Positions 8,210-15,356 of a stretch of DNA of 44,699 bases are shown piece by piece. The stretch comes from Kamptonema sp. UHCC 0994 (GTDB taxonomy: Bacteria; Cyanobacteriota; Cyanobacteriia; Cyanobacteriales; Microcoleaceae), in NCBI RefSeq assembly GCF_029167235.1, contig NZ_JARFTR010000258.1, forward strand, positions 1 to 44,699, in the 5' to 3' direction. The translations under genes and the position numbers were made by a program. Under the pieces are notes generated by a model that was not told where the DNA came from, did not search any database, and was given only the letters and a program-made list of their open reading frames with translations. Position 1 is the first letter of the stretch; each line of letters opens with the position of its first letter.

Positions 8210-8962
8210 CTACGATTCCGTCAACGATCGCACCCATTGATAATCACTCTCACTTAGTGGTGGGACAGGCTGCTGTGAGTAATCAATTGCCAAGTCTAAG
8301 GCTGCTTCTTGATAAACTTGTCCCAAAATCTCAGATAAATTCACAACAGGTTCTCGCTCTGGTGGCTGCAAAGGAAACAAGAATTGGGGAATCGATTCAC
8401 GCACATTAAACGGGTAGAGTTCAGCTTCGGGACGGAGATTAGCCCTACTAACCAGAATGCGGTAGTCTGAGCGAATCGAAGCATCCATTGGCATAAAATT
8501 TCCCGTTCTCAGCAGATCGATTTCAACTAAGTGAGTAGCACTGTTTAACACTTTTTGTCGCTTGGTGAGGTACTTTTCTCGACCTTCACCCACTCGTTTA
8601 TTCTTAGGAGAGAGAACTTCTACCACCGTTACCACCTTTCCAGTCTTGACCTCCCGAATCTCCAGATAACGTTCAATAATTTCTTCAGTCAAAGGCAATG
8701 TTACTCGAATTGGCTTGGTTATTACCCCAGTTGTTACCGCAGAAGCTTGCTCAGCTTCAGGGTTTTGTTGGAAAACAGACGCATCGGGAATACCCACCAG
8801 TAGAGCATCCAAGTAAACCCGTTTTTCTACAGCCGCTCGATACTTTGGTATGAGTAAGGGATTGAGCGAGCGTGCTAGTTCGACAATCAACCAGGAGTGA
8901 ACCTCTGACCACAAAGAAGGATTTTCAAGATAGGGGTTCATGCCTGGAAAATTCGGTGCCAT
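8210..8962 (-). CDS. DUF4058 family protein
   Basis: A 250-residue protein. It starts with the signature FPGMNPYLENPSLW, followed by EVHSWLIVELARSLNPLL and YRAAVEKRVY, characteristic of DUF4058, a family widespread in filamentous cyanobacteria and planctomycetes without a known function. The middle has VVEVLSPKNKR and YLTKRQKVLNSATHLVEIDLLR, reminiscent of a PD-(D/E)XK-like core (E-x-lysine) as in Uma2 proteins; that similarity is my inference. The frame opens at 9037, but ATG at 8962 (MAPNFPGM) matches the family start. The gene lies opposite to dnaN and dnaX, in the cargo that separates them. Confidence 0.85.
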   Translation of the reverse strand: MAPNFPGMNPYLENPSLWSEVHSWLIVELARSLNPLLIPKYRAAVEKRVYLDALLVGIPDASVFQQNPEAEQASAVTTGVITKPIRVTLPLTEEIIERYLEIREVKTGKVVTVVEVLSPKNKRVGEGREKYLTKRQKVLNSATHLVEIDLLRTGNFMPMDASIRSDYRILVSRANLRPEAELYPFNVRESIPQFLFPLQPPEREPVVNLSEILGQVYQEAALDLAIDYSQQPVPPLSESDYQWVRSLTES

Positions 8963-9150
8963 AATCGCAAGAGAACGAAGGGTAAAAGGGATGAGGGAAA
9001 GAAGTACGTTCCATCTATAATACAATTTATTTGGCAAAAATGCAGAGCATCACACTCCCACCTTCTCTCGGTTCTAATGGGGATAGTGGCATCAAGTTAC
9101 GCCTGCTTTATTTCGATAGCAAACTCTCTGAAAAAACCATATATCTCTTA

Positions 9151-9963
9151 TTATTCATAGCCTGATTGAAGCAACGCTTGTTCTAGCAAATCAGTAAGTT
9201 TTAATGTCTCTCCCCATTGGTTCAAATAAGCTCGATTCAGCCGCCCTTGCTGCACCTTCAAAACTCCCAACACATCTCTCCATTGCTTTTGGGAACCATC
9301 AGGAGTCAGCTTATACCAACTAAGTTTTTGCAAGACGATATCTTCAGGTGAGTAAATGAAAATTCCCGACTCTGGTGAACCAGTGAGCGGGTAAAATTGG
9401 CGACGATTCATCACGGAAATAGAAAAAGGGTCATGGTTACTCATTACAAAAATATCTGCTTTCTCCATTGAAGGTAAATAGATGACATTGAAAGATGATT
9501 CACGGGGTGTTGCCGTTGAACGAGAAATTGCTTCAATCACCGCTGAATCACTAATATAAAACTCATCTGACATGGCATCGATTAATTGAGATGCTTGGGA
9601 AATAGAGATATTAATTACTAAGTCCAAGTCTTGAGTGGCTCGGCTTTCTCCTAGCAGTGAACTCGCCACTGAACCCCCAATTATATATAGAATATTCAAA
9701 GGCTCTAAAATCCCGATTATTTTTCGTGCTAGTTCAATCGGCTCGGCAATCACTAATTCACCCCAATCTTTACTAAAGGATAAAATTTCGAGCCACTCCC
9801 CACCCAAACATCTTTTAATAAATTCTCGCCGAATTTGGGTTGTAGTAGCGTGAGGATACTGCATTTCTATTCCCCATCGTGCCAGTTTTCTTACTGATTG
9901 ATTGAAGTCGCAAAACCGCTGCACTTTTTGTTGGGGTGTCAATTGTCGAAATAACTGAAACAT
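9151..9963 (-). CDS. Nucleotidyltransferase-fold protein
   Basis: Contains the start of a nucleotidyltransferase fold: YIIGGSVASSLLGE followed by RATQDLDLVI, the G-G-S and D-x-D signature of AbiEii/MNT-like enzymes. A later segment, YSPEDIVLQKLSWYKL, is typical of the AbiEii-like or DUF6036 group. The preceding helical part (FQLFRQLTPQQKVQRFCDF) is shared by cyanobacterial relatives. The frame is open up to 10212, but the upstream part is translated from a G-rich tandem repeat (10034-10072) and looks non-homologous. I therefore place the start at ATG 9963, with real uncertainty. Function could be a toxin-like nucleotidyltransferase. No antitoxin partner is seen beside it. Confidence 0.65.
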   Translation of the reverse strand: MFQLFRQLTPQQKVQRFCDFNQSVRKLARWGIEMQYPHATTTQIRREFIKRCLGGEWLEILSFSKDWGELVIAEPIELARKIIGILEPLNILYIIGGSVASSLLGESRATQDLDLVINISISQASQLIDAMSDEFYISDSAVIEAISRSTATPRESSFNVIYLPSMEKADIFVMSNHDPFSISVMNRRQFYPLTGSPESGIFIYSPEDIVLQKLSWYKLTPDGSQKQWRDVLGVLKVQQGRLNRAYLNQWGETLKLTDLLEQALLQSGYE

Positions 9964-10557
9964 CAACACATCAGCATCAATGCTGGTATCAATTGATTGC
10001 GGCTGGTATCCTAGTTTGACTATGGCTTTAGGAATGGGTGGCACGGGAGTGGGGAATGGGGAATGGGGGAAGAGTGTTAAGAAGTTCTTTCTCAAGCAAT
10101 ACTGCGGACAGTTTTCTTTTGCGATCGCCCAGGTACGTAGTTGGGCCCGGCCCTGTTTGGGCATATAGCGGTTCAGGGTGAGATCGGGTACGCCATATTC
10201 TTTAAATTTCAAGGGTTTCGAGCTTTTGTTTGCACCTCATATTTCTAACAAAGGCGTAAAGCGTGCAACAAGTGTAGGTTGCGATCGCCCTCAAATCAAA
10301 GAGCGCTCTTATCGCCACAACGTACCTGAGAGCGCCATCTTAAAACTGTCCGAACTATTGTCTCAAGCTCCTTAATTAATAAAGATAAAGGTTGTAAAGC
10401 AGATGTAGTTTTACAAGAAATAATTGGATACCATTATAACACGTCTAAATGAATCGTACAACTCAAACAGAGTTGAAAAAACAATGGCACAACTCAAGAA
10501 TTACCAATCACAGGCCTTTTCCAAAAATCAAGTATAGCAATTCTTACCATAGTAAGA
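9964..10557. other. Spacer with G-rich tandem repeat, no clear gene
   Basis: A heptamer-like G tract (GGGAGTGGGGAATGGGG, 10043-10072 region) and two HIP1 octamers are visible. A 65-codon rightward frame (10178-10375) and the upstream extension of the nucleotidyltransferase frame show no recognisable domain and may be debris of older genes. The region ends at the IS630 insertion. Confidence 0.5.
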
Positions 10558-10559
10558 TA

Positions 10560-10584
10560 AGCTGTTGTACATTTAAACTGTGAT
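10560..10584. repeat. IS630 left terminal inverted repeat
   Basis: AGCTGTTGTACATTTAAACT matches the reverse complement of the right end, AGCTGTTGCACACTTAAATA, at most positions. The stop codon of the transposase (10573-10575) lies inside this repeat. Confidence 0.85.
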
Positions 10585-11685
10585 ACAAGCATTACCTTTG
10601 TTTTTGATTTTTCTTCCCCATTTAATAATCAACTCTCCTTCATTTAAGAGGCGATGCAATAAATACTCTAGCTCTTCAATTGATGTGAAAAGTCGATGAG
10701 CAATATATTCCTTTGCCGAATGCCAGACTAATTCAATTAAGTTATAGTCTGGGCTATATTTCGGCAGAAATTCTAAATGAAGATTAGGCATTTCTGTTTC
10801 AATTTTTTTCAGGTACTCTTCTTTCTTATGAAAACTAGCATTATCAAGAATAATCACTATCTTTGCTCCTTTTTTCTCAAAGTCTGATGCTTGGTTCCCG
10901 GCTTCTACCCATTCATAAATTAGTTCTTGATAAAATATTTTTAGAACTTTATAGAAATTATCTGAATTGCCTTTACTTATAACCTCTACGAACCTTTTTT
11001 TATCTGAATTTCTCAATCCTCCCATCAAATTAATTCTGCCTTTTCTTCGGTCTCCTCTGAGCTTTTTTTGGCTACCTTTTTTACACCAATTCTTTCTCCT
11101 TGTTACTCTTAAACTAAATCCACTTTCGTCCCAAAACCATACCTGCAATCGTTCTGGAGTTGCCTTTTCTATTTTTAAAAATTCTAATATTTTCTTTTTA
11201 AATGCTGTTCTTTTTTCGGGTTCTCTCTTAGATTCTAAGCTATATTTTGCCCAAATGTACACGTACTTTTTTTTCTCTAATATCCTCCTAACTTGCGCTC
11301 CACTTAATTTAATTCCGGTAGTTATCTCTAAATATGTCGCTAATCTCTGTGATGTCCATCTGCCAAAATCATAGCCTAATTCTTGGGGGTCTTTATCTAT
11401 GGTTTGCAATAATATTTCTATATATTTATCTGTAGCTTTTTTATGGTTTCCCTTCATCCTCTCATCTCTTAAACTTTCTAGTTTATCTGGGTCGCCATGA
11501 ATGCACCAGTATGATACTTTATTTACTGAACAACCCACAAATTCAGCAATTTTATTTTGTGTTTTTCCGTCATTTAGCAATAATAAAATCAAGATTCTTT
11601 CTCTAATATCTCCGTTTTCTTCCTGTTTTAAGGCTTGCTGTAGTTTTTCTATTTGTTCTTGATTGAGATGATTTTTAGCTGGCAT
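10573..11685 (-). CDS. IS630 family transposase
   Basis: A single-frame 370-residue DDE transposase. The N-terminal third has helix-turn-helix domains (KTQNKIAEFVGCSVNKVSYW and a second, winged part around GYDFGRWTSQRLATYL). The catalytic triad is visible as WFWDESGF (first Asp), IVIILDNASFHKK (second Asp) and YSPDYNLIELVW (third acid, Glu). Family members cut and paste into TA sites. Length and motifs are complete, so it is probably active. No programmed frameshift is needed. The stop codon falls within the left terminal repeat. Confidence 0.95.
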   Translation of the reverse strand: MPAKNHLNQEQIEKLQQALKQEENGDIRERILILLLLNDGKTQNKIAEFVGCSVNKVSYWCIHGDPDKLESLRDERMKGNHKKATDKYIEILLQTIDKDPQELGYDFGRWTSQRLATYLEITTGIKLSGAQVRRILEKKKYVYIWAKYSLESKREPEKRTAFKKKILEFLKIEKATPERLQVWFWDESGFSLRVTRRKNWCKKGSQKKLRGDRRKGRINLMGGLRNSDKKRFVEVISKGNSDNFYKVLKIFYQELIYEWVEAGNQASDFEKKGAKIVIILDNASFHKKEEYLKKIETEMPNLHLEFLPKYSPDYNLIELVWHSAKEYIAHRLFTSIEELEYLLHRLLNEGELIIKWGRKIKNKGNACITV

Positions 11686-11719
11686 TTTTGTACTGCTTGA
11701 CTAAGTTAAGTTTCCATTA

Positions 11720-11744
11720 TACACTATTTAAGTGTGCAACAGCT
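11720..11744. repeat. IS630 right terminal inverted repeat
   Basis: On the minus strand it reads AGCTGTTGCACACTTAAATA from the outer end inward, pairing with the left repeat. It is followed by the TA duplication at 11745-11746. Confidence 0.85.
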
Positions 11745-11746
11745 TA

Positions 11747-11965
11747 GTGAGGTATAACAAATCATTTAATCGTCAAGCTTTTTAGCTGAAATGATGTACC
11801 TCATCGACATGAGAAACGCTATATTAGGTAAAGAAGCAAGTTAGTTGTACAACGAATTTAGACTTTACTATATATCCCCTCATTCTTCCCCACTCCCCTC
11901 GCTTCTTCCCCACTCCCCACTCCCCTATCGGGGAATAGTTACCAGAACTATTCTAACTACTCCCT
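11747..11965. repeat. Leader of dnaX with C-rich tandem repeat
   Basis: A C-rich tract with CCCCACT heptamers (11886-11930) stands 35 bases before the dnaX start. It is the complement-type partner of the G tract at 10034-10072 on the far side of the IS630 element. No small gene is visible. Confidence 0.6.
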
Positions 11966-13381
11966 ATGTACCAACCACTGCACCTTAAATATCGACCCAA
12001 AACCCTACAAGAATTAGTGGGTCAAGACAGCATTAAAACAGCGTTGACGAATGCCATTGTCTCATCGAAAATTGCTCCAGCTTACCTATTTACTGGCCCT
12101 AGAGGAACAGGCAAAACGTCAACGGCTCGCATCCTCGCTAAATCCCTCAGTTGCTTGAATACTAAACAGCCGACAGCTACTCCTTGCGGACAATGTTCAA
12201 GCTGTAAAACCATTGATTCCAGTTCCAGTTTAGATGTAACTGAAATTGATGCTGCTTCTCACAATGGCGTGGATGATGTCAGAGAATTAATAGAACACAG
12301 CAACTTTGCTCCAGCGATGAGCCGTTATCGAATTTGGATTTTAGACGAGTGCCACCAACTCAGTACCAGTGCTCAAAATGCTCTTCTCAAATGTTTAGAA
12401 GAACCGCCCGCTCATGTGGTGTTTATTCTCTGTACAACTGAGGCACATAAGGTGTTACCCACTATCATCTCTCGCTGCCAAACTTTTAACTTTCGAGCTT
12501 TGTCAGTTGATGCTATTGTCGGACAATTGCAGAAAATTAGCTCTGCTGAATCTATTGCAATTACCATTGATTCAATGCGGGCAATTGCTCGGATTTGTGA
12601 TGGAGGATTAAGGGATGCTCTACAATTACTCTCTCAACTTTCACTGCTGAATTCAGAGATTACACTTGATTCAGTTGCAGAAGTCTCTGGTAGTATTAAC
12701 GAGCAAGATTTGATTGCCATTCTTAAAGCTATTCGTTCCGGCGATACTCTAAGCATACTACAATCTTCAAGAATGCTCATCGACAGCGGCAAAACTCCCA
12801 AACTTATTCTCAGTAGTTTACTAGCAGCAATGCGAGATTTGCTCATTATCAAATCTACGCGCCAATGCCAGAATTTAATTACAGGGCCAGTCAGTTATGA
12901 TAAACTGAGATCGCTCGCTCTTCATCTCGATTTTGAAACAATTGATGTGGCTTGTACACAATTGCAAAAATCAGAATTTCAATTGAGAACCAGTACGAAT
13001 GCTGCTACTTGGTTAGAAGTCTGTTTGCTAAACTTGATGCTGTCAAGCAAACCCGCTAGCAAGGAAATACAATTGCCGACAACTTCCCAATCTAAGCAGC
13101 CTGACAAATTTGATAAAACCCCTCAAAGATTAGAGCCTGATTCTCCCGACTTAGAAGAAACTTGGGCGCAAGTAGTAGCCACAGCGAAACCTGGTAATCG
13201 CGAACTCTTAAACCGTGCTAAACTTGCAGAACTTTCTACTCATTCATGCGTGTTAGCAGTAGAAAGAAAATACGCGAATAAGTTTCAAGCCCACCTTGAA
13301 TTTGTGCAAAAAATCGTTAGTAAAGCTTTAGGCTACTCTATTACTGTGACTGTCAAGCAACGGGAAGAGGTAGCAGCATGA
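11966..13381 (+). CDS. dnaX: DNA polymerase III clamp-loader subunit gamma/tau
   Basis: A 471-residue AAA+ clamp-loader ATPase. It shows the family start (LKYRPKTLQELVGQ), Walker A GPRGTGKT (44-51), zinc ligands Cys63, Cys74, Cys77 and Cys80, a DEXX box WILDECHQLS (124-133, Cys-His where the family usually has Val-His) and the SRC sensor (169-171). A collar domain follows, then a short C-terminal part. It opens the beta clamp using ATP. Length is nearer to gamma than to full tau, so the polymerase-tethering region is short or absent. Its stop overlaps the holA start by 4 bases (ATGA), implying translational coupling. This adjacency is not the usual chromosomal arrangement. Confidence 0.95.
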   Translation: MYQPLHLKYRPKTLQELVGQDSIKTALTNAIVSSKIAPAYLFTGPRGTGKTSTARILAKSLSCLNTKQPTATPCGQCSSCKTIDSSSSLDVTEIDAASHNGVDDVRELIEHSNFAPAMSRYRIWILDECHQLSTSAQNALLKCLEEPPAHVVFILCTTEAHKVLPTIISRCQTFNFRALSVDAIVGQLQKISSAESIAITIDSMRAIARICDGGLRDALQLLSQLSLLNSEITLDSVAEVSGSINEQDLIAILKAIRSGDTLSILQSSRMLIDSGKTPKLILSSLLAAMRDLLIIKSTRQCQNLITGPVSYDKLRSLALHLDFETIDVACTQLQKSEFQLRTSTNAATWLEVCLLNLMLSSKPASKEIQLPTTSQSKQPDKFDKTPQRLEPDSPDLEETWAQVVATAKPGNRELLNRAKLAELSTHSCVLAVERKYANKFQAHLEFVQKIVSKALGYSITVTVKQREEVAA

Positions 13382-14325
13382 TTAGCATCCTAATTGGGAA
13401 TGACACCTACGCAATTGAACGAGAAGTTGAAAAGTTCAAAACTCAAACTCACCCTCTCTGGCGAGATTTCAACATCCATCGGTTTGATGCTTCTTCCCTA
13501 GATGTAGCTATTTCTGCGGCTGCTTCAGTTCCTTTTGGTGTCGGAAGTAAACTTATCGTAGTTGAGAATTGTGATTTCAAGCAATTTGGGGAGACGGGGC
13601 TAGAATTACTGCAAATCTTGCCCCATTTACCTACCACAACACACTTAGTTTTCACTGCTGCTGTTATCGATAAACGGCTTAAGGTAGTCAAACATTTGTT
13701 GCAATTTGGTAAACTTAAGGAATTTACTCTCATTCCTCCTTGGCGTACCGATTTAATTGAAAGTGCGATCGCTACTACTGCTAAACAAATGAATCTCTCA
13801 ATTGCCAGAGATGCTGTTAGCTATTTAGCGGTGGCGATTGGTAACAATTCTGCTAGAATGGTCAGTGAACTGGAAAAATTAGCCATCTATGCAGCAGGCG
13901 ATCGCATTACGAAAGAATCGGCTTTAGCCCTGGTTCCGGCTACCACAGCCAACAGTTTTCAACTTGCCGAAGCTCTTTTAAGAGGTCAAGCATCAGTGGC
14001 GATTAAGGTACTTGATGAATTGCTCTCTAGAGCAGAGTTTCCTTTGGCAATTATCGCTACTCTTCAAACTCAGTTTAAAACTTGGCTATGGGTAAAAGCG
14101 GCTCTCTTTTCTGGGAAAAAGTCTGATAGCGAAATTGCTAGTTTGTGCCGACTTAGTAATCCAAAACGGCTGTATTTTCTGAAACAGGAGGTTCAGGCTG
14201 TATCTGCCAACTGTTTAAGTCAAGCACTCTCCATTTTGTTTGATTTAGAAATTGCTCTCAAAACTGGAGACAAGCCTGACTCGATGTTATCTGCTTTGCT
14301 CAGAATCACTCAACTCACTAAATAA
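13378..14325 (+). CDS. holA: DNA polymerase III clamp-loader subunit delta
   Basis: A 315-residue homologue of the delta subunit, slightly short of the 330-340 typical of the family. It has the N-terminal ILIGNDTYAIEREVEKFK strand-helix, FGVGSKLIVVENCDF (the beta-clamp wrench region follows), NNSARMVSELEKLAIYA and the C-terminal collar helices ending SMLSALLRI. Delta opens one interface of the clamp ring and lacks its own ATPase site, consistent with no P-loop here. It is coupled to dnaX through an ATGA overlap and followed by an intrinsic terminator, so dnaX-holA forms a closed two-gene unit. No holB (delta-prime) is present in the window. Confidence 0.9.
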   Translation: MISILIGNDTYAIEREVEKFKTQTHPLWRDFNIHRFDASSLDVAISAAASVPFGVGSKLIVVENCDFKQFGETGLELLQILPHLPTTTHLVFTAAVIDKRLKVVKHLLQFGKLKEFTLIPPWRTDLIESAIATTAKQMNLSIARDAVSYLAVAIGNNSARMVSELEKLAIYAAGDRITKESALALVPATTANSFQLAEALLRGQASVAIKVLDELLSRAEFPLAIIATLQTQFKTWLWVKAALFSGKKSDSEIASLCRLSNPKRLYFLKQEVQAVSANCLSQALSILFDLEIALKTGDKPDSMLSALLRITQLTK

Positions 14326-14330
14326 CAGGA

Positions 14331-14362
14331 AAGGGCTGCCGAATTAAATTGGCAGCCTTTTT
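14331..14362 (+). terminator. Intrinsic terminator of dnaX-holA
   Basis: GGCTGCC (14334-14340) pairs with GGCAGCC (14351-14357) across a 10-base loop, followed by a run of five T. It starts a few bases after the holA stop codon. Confidence 0.9.
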
Positions 14363-14424
14363 CTATTATTTCTAGGATATGTTAAACTAAGCAAAGCTTA
14401 CACAACTAAATAGGAAAGTTTGCT

Positions 14425-14646
14425 ATGCTTGCCAAGTTAACGGCTGAAAATCAGCTTACTCTACCTAAAAGTATAACTCAAGCTATCGGGGCGGCTGAAT
14501 ATTTTGAGGTTAAGGTAGAAGGTGGACAAATTATTCTGACTCCAGTAAAAATTCAAGGGGCTGATTCTGTAAGGGCTAAGTTAGGAGCGTTAAATGTCAA
14601 TGAACAGGATATTACTGATGCTGTAGAATGGGCGCGTCAGTTATGA
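14425..14646 (+). CDS. AbrB/MazE-type antitoxin
   Basis: A 73-residue protein with the swapped-hairpin AbrB/SpoVT/MazE fold: MLAKLTAENQLTLPKSITQA is the DNA-binding half, followed by YFEVKVEGGQIILTPV and a C-terminal helix (DITDAVEWARQL) that would contact the toxin. It overlaps the PIN toxin gene by 4 bases (ATGA), so the two are translated together. Such antitoxins neutralise the toxin and repress their own promoter. A promoter-like TATGTTAAACT lies at 14378-14388. It probably stabilises the plasmid. Confidence 0.9.
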   Translation: MLAKLTAENQLTLPKSITQAIGAAEYFEVKVEGGQIILTPVKIQGADSVRAKLGALNVNEQDITDAVEWARQL

Positions 14647-15074
14647 TTGAGTGTCCACGAGTAGTAATTGATACAAATTTAGTGTTGTCAGCCTTAGTGT
14701 TTGGAGGCCGACTGTCCAGACTGCGCCTTGCATGGCAGAATAATCGCTTTATTCCTTTAGCTTCAGAAGTTACAATTGCTGAGTTAGTTCGGGTGCTTAC
14801 TTACCCAAAGTTCAAACTCACAAACTCTGAGCAGGAAGATTTACTGTCAGACTATCTACCGTTTTGTGATACTGTGTTGATACCCGATACTTTGCCTGTC
14901 GTTCCTGAATGTCGAGATCCTTTTGATATCCCTTTTTTGCTGTTAGCTGTTGTCAGTCAGGCTGATTATTTGGTGACAGGTGATGGTGATTTACTGTGCC
15001 TTTCAGATAATTTTTCTTGTCCAATTTTAACAATTGATGAGTTTTTAACCGCTATTAATTATCAATCACTCTAA
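14643..15074 (+). CDS. PIN-domain toxin (COG1569-like)
   Basis: A 143-residue PIN-fold ribonuclease. Acidic residues are conserved: VVIDTNLVLSAL carries the first Asp, TIAELVRVL the Glu, CRDPFDIPFLLLA the third and YLVTGDGDLL the last. Toxins of this type cleave RNA when freed from the antitoxin. The frame opens at 14628, but ATG at 14643 gives the standard ATGA overlap with the antitoxin gene and keeps the family N-terminus. Its 3' end overlaps the remnant of another PIN-like gene on the opposite strand. Confidence 0.9.
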   Translation: MIECPRVVIDTNLVLSALVFGGRLSRLRLAWQNNRFIPLASEVTIAELVRVLTYPKFKLTNSEQEDLLSDYLPFCDTVLIPDTLPVVPECRDPFDIPFLLLAVVSQADYLVTGDGDLLCLSDNFSCPILTIDEFLTAINYQSL

Positions 15075-15174
15075 TTTTCCCTGTAACAACGTCGTTAATT
15101 AGGATATTGGAATTGCGTGTAAGGATTTCACTTTTATAGCTAGGATATACATTTTCATCTAACAGATAATTGAC
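15055..15174 (-). pseudogene. Truncated DUF5615-like PIN gene remnant
   Basis: The minus strand reads VNYLLDENVYPSYKSEILTR, then NSNILINDVVTGKIRVIDN and a stop. The first part closely resembles the N-terminus of cyanobacterial DUF5615 PIN-like toxins (NYLLDENVDP-type start), but after about 27 residues the similarity ends and a stop follows inside the neighbouring PIN toxin gene. No ATG precedes it; the frame continues upstream as AEKKLNKSQTS. I read it as the 5' part of a toxin gene cut off when the AbrB/PIN cassette arrived. The rest of the 15175-15356 spacer shows only a promoter-sized AT-rich region. Confidence 0.55.
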
Positions 15175-15356
15175 ACTCGTTTGTGATTTGTTCAGCTTTT
15201 TTTCGGCGCTCAATTTTTGTAGCTTAACAATAGCAGATGGAGACTGTAATTTCTACCAGAAGCAGGCCGGTTTTCAGTAAGTTTTTTTGCCAATCTCTCT
15301 CATTTTTTTCCCTACCTATCGGTAGTAAGAGGAAAAAGATTCAGAGAGAGTAACCT

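Larger units (their letters stand above)
10560..11744 (-). mobile_element. IS630-type insertion sequence
   Basis: An apparently complete element of 1185 bp bounded by imperfect terminal inverted repeats and flanked on both sides by TA (10558-10559 and 11745-11746), the target duplicated by IS630/Tc1-mariner elements. It carries one intact transposase gene. It lies in the cargo segment between dnaN and dnaX. Confidence 0.9.

Noticed and set aside
9980-10168. 62-codon rightward frame in the G-rich spacer
   Set aside because: Gly-rich translation of the heptamer repeat, with no homology signal.
10178-10375. 65-codon rightward frame before the IS630 element
   Set aside because: No recognisable domain, no ribosome binding site, and it overlaps the doubtful upstream extension of the nucleotidyltransferase frame. 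Treated as debris.
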